Assembly (NCBI GenBank): GCA_963702555.1
Contig: CAVPCW010000013.1
Location: 248,001 to 312,000, forward strand
DNA: 64,000 bases
From: CAMFLJ01 sp963702555
Lineage (GTDB): Bacteria; Actinomycetota; Acidimicrobiia; Acidimicrobiales; Acidimicrobilacustridaceae
Reading direction: 5' to 3'
A model generated the notes under the pieces. The model saw nothing but the letters and a program-made list of their open reading frames with translations, was not told the origin of the DNA and did not search any database. The translations under genes were made by a program, and so were the position numbers. Shown in pieces: positions 17,796-26,776 of the stretch (positions within the stretch are counted from its first letter, which is position 1; the number at the start of each line of letters is the position of its first letter).

Positions 17796-19045
17796 ATGAT
17801 CACCGACGAGGGGGTGGCGCGGCTGCGCCAGCGCATCGGCGTCGCCCGCCCCCACTCCGCACCGCCCCGCTACCTCAGCCCCAACGAGGACGCGTTCCGG
17901 CACGTGGCCCTGGCCTACGGCGACGACAACCCGCTGTGGTGCGACCCGTCCTACGGGCCCACCACCCGGTGGGGCTCGGCCATCGCGTCGCCCCACCTCG
18001 TGGGCGGCGACACGCTGATCGGCGAGGACGAGGTGACCCGGCTCGAGGGCGAGACCCGCGAGCTCATGAAGGGCGACCCCCTCGGCGGGGTCCACGCCTT
18101 CTATTCGGGCTCCTACCGCGAGTGGTGGAACCCGCTCCTCCCGAACACCCGGGTGTCGCGCCGCAACGCGCTCGTCGGGGTGATCGAGAAGGAGGGCCAG
18201 TTCGCCGGCACCGCCATCCACGAGTGGTTCGGCGAGGTCTTCGGCGCCATCGGTGGCCCGGTGCTCTCCGGCCAGTACCGCCTCATGATCCGCACCGAGC
18301 GGGAGAAGGCGCGGGAGCGCAAGGCCAACGACTCGATCGAGATCGAGCCGTACACCGACGAGCAGATCGAGGCCATCGAGGAGGCCGTCGCCGGTGAGCG
18401 CGACCGTCGCCGCGGCGCCGAGCCCCGCTGGTGGGAGGACGTCGAGGAGGGCGACGAGCTGCCCGAGCTGGTGAAGGGCCCGCTGCGCGTCACCGACATG
18501 ATCGTGTGGCACGCCGGTGTCGGCATGGGCCTCTACGGCGTGTCGGCCCTGCGCCAGAACGTCGACCACCACCGCCGGATGCCCAAGTTCTTCAAGAAGG
18601 ACGACCTCAACATCCCCGACGTGCAGCAGCGCCTGCACTGGGACGCCGAGTGGGCCAAGCGGGCGGGCAACCCGACCTCCTACGACTACGGCCGCATGCG
18701 CGAGGTCTGGCTGATCCACCTCTGCACCGACTGGATGGGCGACGACGCCTGGCTCTGGAAGCTCGACTGCCAGTTCCGGAAGTTCAACTACGTCGGCGAC
18801 ACCCACTGGATGCGCGGCAAGGTCACCCGCAAGTACCTCGCCGAGGGCGACCGCCCCGCCGTCGACCTCGAGATCGAGGGCGTCAACCAGCGCGGCGACG
18901 TCACCACGCCCGGCCACGCCACGATCCTGCTGCCGTCGCGCGAGCACGGCCCGGTCCGCCTCCCCGACGTTCCAGGCGGCGCCACCACTGCCAGGAGACC
19001 CTCGACGCCCTGGCCGAGCGCTTCGCCGAGCGCGGCGGCGTCTGA
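17796..19045 (+). CDS. MaoC-like/FAS1-type acyl dehydratase, double hot-dog, C-terminal frameshift
   Basis: Protein of about 416 residues with two hot-dog regions, similar to actinobacterial acyl dehydratases with an N-terminal FAS1-like dehydratase domain. The first region has AYGDDNPLWCDPSYGPTTRW near residue 45; the second begins near WWEDVEEGDELPELVKGPL. In the given sequence the frame runs on from the aldehyde dehydrogenase without a stop. Removing one G at 17795 would create an ATGA stop-start overlap, so I treat them as two genes, not a fusion. A further indel near 18985 is needed to reach the natural end CQETLDALAERFAERGGV. Likely role: hydration of an enoyl-CoA. Confidence 0.7.
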
Positions 19046-19053
19046 CCCACCCT

Positions 19054-19105
19054 CGTTCTTGTCGCGGTTTCCTGTCGCCGGCGACAGGAAACCGCGACGA
19101 GAACG
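19054..19105. terminator. Long palindrome between convergent genes
   Basis: Arms of 26 bp with a single mismatch and no loop, centred between 19079 and 19080. It fills the 63-base gap between convergent genes ending at 19045 and 19109. Its arm (beginning GTTCTTGTCGCGGTTTCC) matches 19 of 25 positions in the palindrome at 49503-49555, so it belongs to a repeat family. Confidence 0.75.
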
Positions 19106-19108
19106 GGT

Positions 19109-20463
19109 TCAGCCGGCGGTGTAGGTCTCGACGAGCTCGCGGCGCAGGACCTTGCCGACCTCGCTGCGGGGCAGCGCGTCGATCCAGCGGAAGTCGGCGG
19201 GCACCTTGTAGGGCACGAGGTGCTCGCGGCAGTGGGCCACCAGCGCTCGGCGTCGACCGGGTCGCCCACGAGGAACGCCACCGGCACCTCGCCGAGGCGG
19301 TCGTCGGGAACACCGACCACCGAGGCCTCGCTGACCGACGGGTGCAGGCGCAGCACCTCTTCGACGGCCTCCGGGTACACCTTGTTGCCACCCCGGTTGA
19401 TGAGGTCGCCGGCGCGGCCCTCGATCCACACGAAGCCGTCGTCGTCGATGCGGGCCAGGTCGCCGGTGTCGATGAAGCCGTCGGCGTCGCGGCGCTCGTC
19501 GATGCCGACCGCAGCGTTGGGCGGGCGCACCAACAGGTGGCCGTCGTCGTCGACCCGGATGCCGACGCCCTTGTGGGGGCGGCCGGCGGCACCGACCTTC
19601 TCGGGGAAGGCCTTGGCGTCGGCGGCGGTCCAGCCGATGACCTCGCCCATCTCGGCCTGGCCGTAGCTGTTGAGGATGTACACCTCGCCGAACTTGGCCA
19701 CGAAGCGCTGGGCCTGCAGCGGCGACAGCGGCGCGGTGATCGAGCGGACGTACTTGAGCGGCGCCAGGTCGGTGACGTCGGAGTCGGTGAGCATGGCCAT
19801 GGCGGCCGGGGGCAGCACGGTGGAGCGGATGCCGAAGCGACCGACCAGCTCGGCGAAGGCCGCCGGCTCGAAGCGGTCCATGATCACGAGCGCGGCGCCG
19901 GCCCGCAGCCCGAACATCGAGTTGTAGATGCCGGCGTTGAGCGCCATCGACACGGGGATGAGGTTGGGGCTCGGCGTGCGGGCGGGAGCGCCCTCGTTGC
20001 CGGCCCGCAGCGGGCCGAGCACGCGGTCGAGCAGCTCGAGGTAGGCGGTGTGGGTGTGCAGGATCGGCTTGGGACGGCCGGTGGTGCCGGAGGTCCAGAC
20101 CACGAACGCCACGTCGTCGGGGTAGGTGCGGGGCTCGCCGTCGACCCGCTCGATGCCGGCCTCGGTGACGAGGAGGGCCGGGCTGGTGTCGGCGACGACG
20201 TGGTCGATCTCGACCTGCGGGAGGCGGGGGTTGACCGGCACGTACACGCCGCCGGCCTCCCAGATGGCGGCCATCGTGCACACCAGGTCGGGGCCGTTCG
20301 GGAGCATCACGGCCACGGCCTGGCCGGGCTCGATCGGCAGCTGCGGCACCAGCTCGGCCACCCGGGCGCGGGCCTCGCCGGCGGTCATCGACTCGTCGAT
20401 GGTGAAGAGGAGCCCCTCGTCGTCGGCGAAGGGGTGATCGAGCAGGAGGGCGGACAGCGTCAC
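19109..20463 (-). CDS. AMP-dependent acyl-CoA ligase, short form, one frameshift
   Basis: ANL ligase of about 450 residues, shorter than usual at the N-terminus. Motifs: VWTSGTTGRPKPILH P-loop near residue 125, with Pro where Gly follows Lys in most members; NSYGQAEMGE near 270; FIDTGDLARIDDDGF near 345; and the catalytic Lys in RSEVGKVLRREL at the end. An indel near 19245 separates the main part from the last 45 residues; both parts match the family. The GTG start at 20463 lies 5 bases after the stop of the upstream gene, so the two are co-transcribed. Substrate unknown. Confidence 0.82.
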
Positions 20464-20468
20464 CTGGG

Positions 20469-21585
20469 TCAGGCCTCCCAGCCGTCGAGGAAGCCGGTGA
20501 GGCCGGTGGGCTCGTGCGGGCCCATCGTCACCTGCTCGAGCACCCCGATGCCGACGCGGTCGCCCATGCGGGCCCGCACGACGTTCTGGATGTGCATGTC
20601 GGAGATCTGGGTGCCGTCGAAGTCGGCGAGGGCGACGTCCTCGCGGCCGGTCTCGAGCTCGCCGTGGCTGGTGCCGTGGGCCCAGTAGGGGTGCATGTAG
20701 CCGATGCCGCGCATGCGGAACGTGTAGAGCGTCTCGAGCTCGACCCGCACCTCGCCCTCGACGGGGTCGGTGAACGAGATCACCGCCGCTGGGCGTCGCG
20801 GGTGCCGGGCTTCATCTCGAGCTCGTAGCGGATGTCGGAGCATCGCGCACGCCGTCGTGCCCGGTGGTGGGCGCCCCGGGGGCGAGCGGGTCGAGCACCA
20901 GCGCGGTCTCGAGCCAGCGCGAGCCGTCGGGGTTCTCGTGCAGCGCGAGGTGGGTGAAGCGGTCCTGGAAGTGCAGCGGGGCCCACAGCCAGAACGCCGT
21001 GGGCATCGTCACCGGGCGGTTGGTGTGCACGCGCTCACCGATCGGGCGGGTGCCCCACGACCGGTCGCGGGTGCCGGGCACCACGGCCGGGTCGACGACG
21101 ACCGTGCGGTCGTCGACCGTGATCGTGCCCTCCCACGTGCCCCACTGGGTGAGGCGGGTGTTGTCCATGATCAGCACGCCGTCGGCGGTGCGGCGCGTCT
21201 GACGCGGCTCCTCGATGGCCACGGTGGTGGCCCGGAAGGTGAGGTCGACGGAGATCCCGTGCTCGTTGGGCTCGACGACGTAGCGGATCGACCGCAGCGG
21301 CTCGACGACCTCGAGCCGGATGGGGCCGATCTCGGTCGACCGGTCGAACGGCATGGTGCCCGAGGCGAACACCGAGTGCTCGACCCCGTCGATCACCAGG
21401 CTGAAGGCGGCGTCGACGACACCCCGCACCGGGTAGTGGCCCATCGCCGCGCCGAAGTAGAAGTCGCCGTCGAGGTGGTGCCCGTTGAACCAGTAGCGGT
21501 CGTAGTGGTTCGGGTCGCCCGTGGCCGGGCTGGCGATCGGGTCGGCCGAGGGGTGGATCGGGTAGTCGTCGAAGGGGGTCAGCAT
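20469..21585 (-). CDS. DUF7064/DUF7065-like protein, two frameshifts
   Basis: Beta-rich protein of about 370 residues. RDRSWGTRPIGER near residue 165 corresponds to RDHSWG in the protein at the left window edge, and LWAPLHFQDRFTH follows. Two indels near 20845 and 20790 break the frame. The pieces SDIRYELEMKPGTRDA and VISFTDPVEGEVRVELE join to the C-terminal MHIQNVVRARMGDRVGIGV. No signal peptide. First gene of a leftward pair with the acyl-CoA ligase at 19109. Some lipocalin-like or carotenoid-hydratase-like folds share this look, but no function can be given. Confidence 0.65.
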
Positions 21586-21679
21586 GGTTGCTCCAGACGT
21601 GGGCGAGCGGTCGGCCACCCTGCCGGGCGGCTTGCCACGCGGGAGACGGGTGGGAACGGCACGGACCTGCGGGGACCGC

Positions 21680-21695
21680 ATCAAATATCTAGTCT
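21680..21695. promoter_or_regulatory. AT-rich promoter candidate
   Basis: The patch ATCAAATATCTAGTCT lies in the 188-base divergent region between 21585 and 21774, where surrounding DNA is almost free of A/T runs. Several -10-like hexamers are possible on both strands. It is similar in setting to the AT-rich boxes at 5861, 16255, 34731 and 40692. Confidence 0.3.
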
Positions 21696-21773
21696 GCCAG
21701 TTCGTCGCCAGCCGCTCGGGCCCGGAACGGCCCGGCGAGCTCGGCCGACGAACGTCCGTGGGAGCCTTCTGCG

Positions 21774-22874
21774 ATGACCACCAAGGTGCTGCTGATCGGG
21801 GGGACCGGACCGACCGGGCCCGCCATCGCCCGCGGGCTCGAGGAGCGCGGCCACGACGTCACCGTGCTGCACTCGGGCAACCACGAGGTCCCCGAGGTCG
21901 CCCACCTGCGCCACCTGCACGGCGACGTGTTCAGCGACGACGGCCTGCGCGAGGCCCTCGGCGACGAGACCTTCGACGTCACCCTCGCCACCTACGGCCG
22001 GCTCCGCTCGATCGCGGAGGTCCTGCAGGGCCGCACCGGCCGCATCATCTCGGTGGGCGGGGTGCCCGTCTACAAGGGCTTCTTCGACCCGGCGATCCAC
22101 GAGCCGCCCGGCCTCCCCGTGCCGCTCCGCGAGGACGCCCCCCTCGCGACCGAGGACGACGATGGCAAGAGCTACCGCATCGGCCGCACCGAGCAGCTCC
22201 TGTTCGAAGCCCACCCCACGGCCACCCACTTCCGCTACCCCTACGTCTACGGGCCCCGGCAGTTGGCGCCGCGGGAGTGGTGCGTCGTGCGCCGCATCCT
22301 CGACGGCCGCCCGTTCCTCGTGCTGCCCGACGACGGCCTGAGCCTCATCACCTTCGGCTACGTCGACAACCTGGCCCACGCCCTGCTGCTGGCGGTCGAC
22401 CAGCCCGAGAGCTCGATGGGCGAGATCTTCAACTGCGGCGACGACGAGCGCCTCACCATCCGCCAGGTCGCCGAGATCATCACCGACGAGCTCCAGCACG
22501 ACTGGGAGCTGATCGGCATGCCCGCCGACCTGGCCGTGCCGGCCCGGCCCCTGCAGATGGGGTACCGCTCGCTGCACCGGGTGATGGACACCTCCAAGCT
22601 GCGCGAGAAGCTCGGCTACCGCGACGTCGTGCCCGCCCGCGAGGCCGTGCGCCTCGCCACCCGGTGGCTGGTCGAGAACCCACCCGAGCGCGGCGGCTAC
22701 GAGGAGTCCGCGCTGCAGGACCCGTTCGACTACGACGCCGAGGACAGGCTCGTGGCGTGGTGGAAGGCTGCGATCGCCGACCCGCCCGACCTCGGCTACG
22801 AGCAGGAGCCGGGCTACGGAAAGTCCTACGCCGGCCCCGGCACCCGCTACGTCCGACCCGACACCCGCATCTGA
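21774..22874 (+). CDS. NAD-dependent epimerase/dehydratase family protein (extended SDR-like)
   Basis: Rossmann-fold protein of 366 residues. The cofactor loop is LIGGTGPTGPAIARG near residue 8, and FGYVDNLAHALLLA plus FNCGDDERLTIRQVAEII are typical of extended SDRs. The usual YxxxK pair reads YRIGR near residue 135, so the catalytic Lys is replaced by Arg. The protein may be a redox-inactive or isomerase-like member, or use Arg. First gene of a rightward operon with an acetoacetate-decarboxylase-like protein, an FAD oxidase and an acyl-CoA dehydrogenase. A role in modifying a cyclic or sugar-like intermediate is possible. Confidence 0.82.
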   Translation: MTTKVLLIGGTGPTGPAIARGLEERGHDVTVLHSGNHEVPEVAHLRHLHGDVFSDDGLREALGDETFDVTLATYGRLRSIAEVLQGRTGRIISVGGVPVYKGFFDPAIHEPPGLPVPLREDAPLATEDDDGKSYRIGRTEQLLFEAHPTATHFRYPYVYGPRQLAPREWCVVRRILDGRPFLVLPDDGLSLITFGYVDNLAHALLLAVDQPESSMGEIFNCGDDERLTIRQVAEIITDELQHDWELIGMPADLAVPARPLQMGYRSLHRVMDTSKLREKLGYRDVVPAREAVRLATRWLVENPPERGGYEESALQDPFDYDAEDRLVAWWKAAIADPPDLGYEQEPGYGKSYAGPGTRYVRPDTRI

Positions 22875-22894
22875 TCCTCCGAGGACCCACCACC

Positions 22895-23680
22895 ATGACC
22901 CTTCAGGGCTGGAGCCTTCCCCTCTCCCCCGGCGGCACCGCGTCGTTGGTGCCGCCACCGCCGTGGCACTTCTCCGGGGAGGCTCTCGGCATCGACTTCC
23001 TCGCCGACCCCGCAGCCGTGGCCGCGGTGCTGCCCGACGGTCTCGAGCCCCTCGGCGACGGCTCCTGCTCGTTCGTGTTCTGTGACTGGTCGTCGTCGGC
23101 CGACACCGACCCCCGTGTGATCGCCGACCCGGCCCGGGGCCAGTACCGCGAGGCCTACCTGTCGGTGAACGCCGTGCTCGACGGCAGGAAGGTCGCCCGG
23201 GTGCCGTACATCTGGGTCGACAACGACCTGTCGTTCGCCCGCGGCCACATCCAGGGCTTCCCGAAGAAGATGGGCACGGTGGCCATCACCAGAGCCGTGC
23301 GCGTCGGGCAGGGCGGCCCGAAGGTCGAGGCGGGGGCGCGCTTCGCCGGCCATGCGTCGAGCCTCGGCCAGAAGGTCGTGCAGGGCTCGGTCACCCTCAC
23401 CGGCCCCGCCGACGAGGGCTTCGTGCCCCGTGCGCTGCGGCTGCCCGTCTGGCACACCCGCTTCATGCCCGACCTCGCCGGCGGCGAGCCCCTCGTGAAC
23501 GACCTGGCCCGCAACCTCGTCACCGGGTTCGAGTGCGCCGACGTGTGGCAGGGCGACGCCGACCTCGAGCTGTTCGGCTCCGAGTTCGAGGAGCACACCG
23601 CCCTCGCCCCGATCGAGGTCACCGGCGGGTTCCGGTGCGCGGTGGCCTTCACCATCACCGGGGCCGAGGTCCGCTCGTGA
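22895..23680 (+). CDS. Acetoacetate decarboxylase family protein
   Basis: ADC-like protein of 261 residues. The key motif GFPKKMG near residue 120 contains the Lys pair that forms the Schiff base in true acetoacetate decarboxylase; YREAYLSVNA and the C-terminal FEEHTALAPIEVTGGF also fit. Related enzymes act as decarboxylases, aldolases or dehydratases on beta-keto or pyruvate-type acids. The ATG lies 20 bases after the epimerase stop, and its stop overlaps the GTG of the FAD-oxidase gene (GTGA), so translation is coupled. The substrate in this operon is unknown. Confidence 0.85.
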   Translation: MTLQGWSLPLSPGGTASLVPPPPWHFSGEALGIDFLADPAAVAAVLPDGLEPLGDGSCSFVFCDWSSSADTDPRVIADPARGQYREAYLSVNAVLDGRKVARVPYIWVDNDLSFARGHIQGFPKKMGTVAITRAVRVGQGGPKVEAGARFAGHASSLGQKVVQGSVTLTGPADEGFVPRALRLPVWHTRFMPDLAGGEPLVNDLARNLVTGFECADVWQGDADLELFGSEFEEHTALAPIEVTGGFRCAVAFTITGAEVRS

Positions 23681-25060
23681 CCGACGCCCTCGTGGCCCGC
23701 CTCGTCGCCGAGCTCGGCGCCGACGCGGTCACCGTCGGGCACCGACGCCTCCCCCGACCTGTTCGTCGACGAGACGCTGAAGGCGGTGGGCGTCGCGCCC
23801 GCGGTCGTGGTCACGCCCACCGACACCGCCCAGGTCTCGGCCGTCGTCGCCGTGGCCGCCGAGCTCGGCGTGCCGGTCACCGCGCGAGGCGCCGGCACCG
23901 GGCTGTCGGGTGCGTGCATCCCCGAGCCCGACGGCATCCTCGTGTCGTTCGAGCGCATGGCCGCGCTGCTCGAGGTCGACGAGGCCAACCAGGTCGCCGT
24001 CGTGCAGCCCGGCCTCACCCTCGCCGAGCTCGACGAGGCCACCTCCGCCGTCGGCCTCGTCTACCCCGTCTTCCCCGGCACCCTCGCCGCCAGCCTCGGC
24101 GGCAACGTCGCCACCAACGCCGGCGGCATGCGCGCCGTGAAGTACGGCGTGACCCGCAACCAGGTCCTCGGCCTCGAGGCCGTGCTCGGCACCGGCGAGG
24201 TCGTCCGCACGGGCGGCCGGTTCGTGAAGAACACCAGCGGCTACGACCTCACCCAGCTGATCATCGGCTCCGAGGGCACGCTCGCCCTCGTCACCGAGGC
24301 CACGCTGAAGCTGCACCCCCGACTCACCCACACCGCGTCGATCCTGGCCCCGTTCGCCACCGTCGACGAGGTGGCCGAGGTCGTGCCCCGCATCGTCGCC
24401 TCCGGCGTGCAGCCGATGATCCTCGAGTACATCGACCGGGCCACCATGAAGGGCCTGCTGCGGGCCAACGACCTCACCCTCGGCGTTCCGGACGACGTCA
24501 CCGAGCGCACCGAGGCCTACCTGATCGTCGTGCTCGAGGGCCGCGACGAGCAACGCCTCGACACCGACGTGGCGATCGTGGCCGAGCAGCTGGCCGAGGC
24601 CGGCGCCCACGACGTCTACGTCCTGCCGTCGGGCCAGGGCGCCGAGCTGCTGGCCGCACGGGAGAACGCCTTCTGGATGGTGAAGGCGGCCGGCGCCGAC
24701 GACGTCATCGACATGGTCGTGCCCCGCAGCCGCATCCCCGAGTACCTACGGGGTGTCCAGCTGCTCGCCCGCACCCATGGCTCCAAGGTGTTCGGCTGCG
24801 GGCACGCCGGCGACGGCAACATCCACTTCTCGGTCTACGAGCCCGACGCCGCCCGCCGCTCGAGGCTGCTCACCGCCATCTTCCGGATGGGCCACGACAT
24901 GGGCGGCGCCGTCTCCGGCGAGCACGGCATCGGCAAGGCCAAGCGGGGCTACTTCGGCGCCCTCGAGGACCCGTCCAAGCTCGCCCTCCAGCGCCGGATC
25001 AAGACGGCGTTCGATCCGTCGGGCATCCTGAACCCCGGCTGCATCTTCCCCACCGCCTGA
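23677..25060 (+). CDS. FAD-binding oxidase, GlcD/D-lactate dehydrogenase type, one frameshift
   Basis: VAO/PCMH-fold flavoprotein of about 460 residues. The FAD-binding region has RGAGTGLSGACIPEPDG and GGNVATNAGGMRAVKYG; the C-terminal cap ends with GHAGDGNIHFS and EHGIGKAKRGYF, as in glycolate and D-2-hydroxyacid dehydrogenases. The GTG at 23677 overlaps the upstream TGA. One extra G near 23738 breaks the frame. Removing it joins VTDALVARLVAELGADAVTV to the main body, which is otherwise open from 23786. Expected reaction: oxidation of a D-2-hydroxy acid to a 2-oxo acid. It sits between a decarboxylase-like gene and an acyl-CoA dehydrogenase. Confidence 0.85.
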
Positions 25061-25101
25061 GCCGACACCCACCGACTCCCCTGACACCCAGAGGTACCGC
25101 T

Positions 25102-26250
25102 GTGCGCAGAGACATCTTCGACGAGGAGCACGACCTGTTCCGGAGCGCGTTCCGGCAGTTCGTCGACAAGGAGATCGTCCCGTACGCGGACGAGTGGGAG
25201 CAGGCCGGCATCACCGACCGCCGGATGTTCCTGAAGGCGGGCGAGGCCGGCTTCCTCGGCATGAACGCACCCGAGGAGTACGGCGGCGGCGGGGTCGAGG
25301 ACTTCCGCTACAACCTCATCACCGCCGAGGAGATCCAGCTCGCCGGAGTCAACGCGGCGGGCACCGGCATCGGGCTCCACAACGACGTGTGCCTCCCCTA
25401 CTTCCTGCACGCCGGCACCGAGGAGCAGAAGGCCCGCTGGCTCCCCGGCATCTGCTCGGGCGAGCTCATCACCGCCATCGCCATGACCGAGCCCGGCATC
25501 GGCTCCGACCTGGCCGGCATGAGCACCTCGGCCATCCGCGACGGCGACCACTACGTCGTCAACGGCTCCAAGACCTTCATCACCAACGGCATCCACGCCG
25601 ACCTGGTGGTCACCGCGGTGAAGACCGACCCCAGCCAGCGCCACAAGGGCATGTCGCTGCTCGTGCTCGAGCGCGGCATGGAGGGCTTCGAGCGGGGCCG
25701 CAACCTCGACAAGATCGGCATGCACGCCCAGGACACCGCCGAGCTGTTCTTCTCCGACGTGCACGTGCCCGTCGAGAACCTGCTCGGGGCCGAGGGCGAG
25801 GGCTTCCTCCAGCTGGTGCGCAACCTCCCCCAGGAGCGGCTCAACATCGCCATGGCCGCGGTGGCCGCCGCCCGTGCCGCCTTCGAGTGGACCCTCGAGT
25901 ACTGCAAGGAGCGCCAGGCGTTCGGCAAGCCGATCGGCTCGTTCCAGAACAGCCGGTTCATGCTGGCGGAGATGGCCACCGAGATCGAGATCGGCCAGGC
26001 CTTCGTCGACAAGTGCGTCATCGCCCACAACGCCGGCGAGCTCACCGCCGAGGAGGCCGCCATGGCCAAGTGGTGGGCCACCGACCTCCAGGGCCGCGTC
26101 GTCGACGCCGGCGTGCAGCTCCACGGCGGCTACGGCTACATGAGCGAGTACCCGATCGCCCGGGCCTACACCGACGCCCGCGTCACCCGCATCTACGGCG
26201 GCACCAACGAGATCATGAAGGAGATCATCGGCAAGTCGTTGGGTGTCTGA
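25102..26250 (+). CDS. Acyl-CoA dehydrogenase (FadE family)
   Basis: Acyl-CoA dehydrogenase of 382 residues. FAD/substrate motifs are TEPGIGSDLAGM near residue 130, RQAFGKPIGSFQN near 275, and QLHGGYGYMSEYPIAR with IYGGTNEIMKEIIG at the end. The Glu of the common YEGT motif is Gly here; in long-chain and isovaleryl types the base sits on another helix, which fits QERLNIAMAA near residue 250. GAGG lies 7 bases before GTG 25102. It closes the rightward operon begun at 21774. The last codons and stop are repeated just downstream (26237-26265). Confidence 0.92.
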   Translation: MRRDIFDEEHDLFRSAFRQFVDKEIVPYADEWEQAGITDRRMFLKAGEAGFLGMNAPEEYGGGGVEDFRYNLITAEEIQLAGVNAAGTGIGLHNDVCLPYFLHAGTEEQKARWLPGICSGELITAIAMTEPGIGSDLAGMSTSAIRDGDHYVVNGSKTFITNGIHADLVVTAVKTDPSQRHKGMSLLVLERGMEGFERGRNLDKIGMHAQDTAELFFSDVHVPVENLLGAEGEGFLQLVRNLPQERLNIAMAAVAAARAAFEWTLEYCKERQAFGKPIGSFQNSRFMLAEMATEIEIGQAFVDKCVIAHNAGELTAEEAAMAKWWATDLQGRVVDAGVQLHGGYGYMSEYPIARAYTDARVTRIYGGTNEIMKEIIGKSLGV

Positions 26251-26265
26251 GCGTTGGGTGTCTGA
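26237..26265 (+). repeat. Tandem 14-base repeat at the gene end
   Basis: CGTTGGGTGTCTGA occurs twice with a period of 15 bases. The first copy includes the final codons and stop of the acyl-CoA dehydrogenase; the second lies just after the stop. Probably a local slippage duplication. Confidence 0.8.
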
Positions 26266-26301
26266 CCGTCGGGCCCGGTCCACGGACCGAACCCACCTGG
26301 A

Positions 26302-26697
26302 TCAAGGGGTACCGGGGCCGGGCGTCTCGGTCCCGGCATCCGGCCCGTCGGGGAACCGCTCGGCCATCTGCGCGCTGATCTCGGCGTGACGGAGCAGGAA
26401 GGCCCGCTCGTCGAGTCGCTTGCGCCGCAGCCAGCCGGTGACCTCGTCGTTGCACTTGCTGGCGTTGCAGGAGCGGCAGGCCGGAGCGATGTTGAGGAGC
26501 GTGTACCGGCCCCCACGGGAGAGCGCCAGCACGCAGTCACGCTGCAGGGGCGTGTCGATCGCTCCGCAGTACGCACAACCGCCCCACGCGTCCTTCAGCG
26601 CGGCCCACTGCTCTGCACTCAGATCGTGCTCGACCCGATCCATCCGGCGCTTGCGCTTGCGGGAGGCCCGGGCCCTCCGGCTTCGGTCGACCGCCAT
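26302..26697 (-). CDS. HNH-type nuclease-like protein with altered first His
   Basis: Protein of 131 residues. A basic N-terminus (RSRRARASRKRKRRMDR) is followed by a zinc-ribbon HNH-like core: CAYC near residue 50, then RDCVLALSRGG, then N in LLNIAPACRSCNASK. In canonical HNH nucleases the first catalytic residue is His in a DHV-like motif; here it is Cys. The protein may be a structural or DNA-binding derivative, or use another His. It is divergent from the alcohol dehydrogenase and convergent with the acyl-CoA dehydrogenase. Single genes like this are common outside phages, so mobility is not implied. Confidence 0.75.
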   Translation of the reverse strand: MAVDRSRRARASRKRKRRMDRVEHDLSAEQWAALKDAWGGCAYCGAIDTPLQRDCVLALSRGGRYTLLNIAPACRSCNASKCNDEVTGWLRRKRLDERAFLLRHAEISAQMAERFPDGPDAGTETPGPGTP

Positions 26698-26776
26698 GGC
26701 GAGAGGGTAGGACCCGCGGACCACGAGGTGTCACGATGGGCCGAGCGCCGGGGGGCGCCGGGTCAGGGGGACCGAC

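Noticed and set aside
26302..26697. Phage or mobile element indicated by HNH genes (also 57819)
   Set aside because: No integrase, transposase, terminal repeats, tRNA target or phage structural genes in the window.
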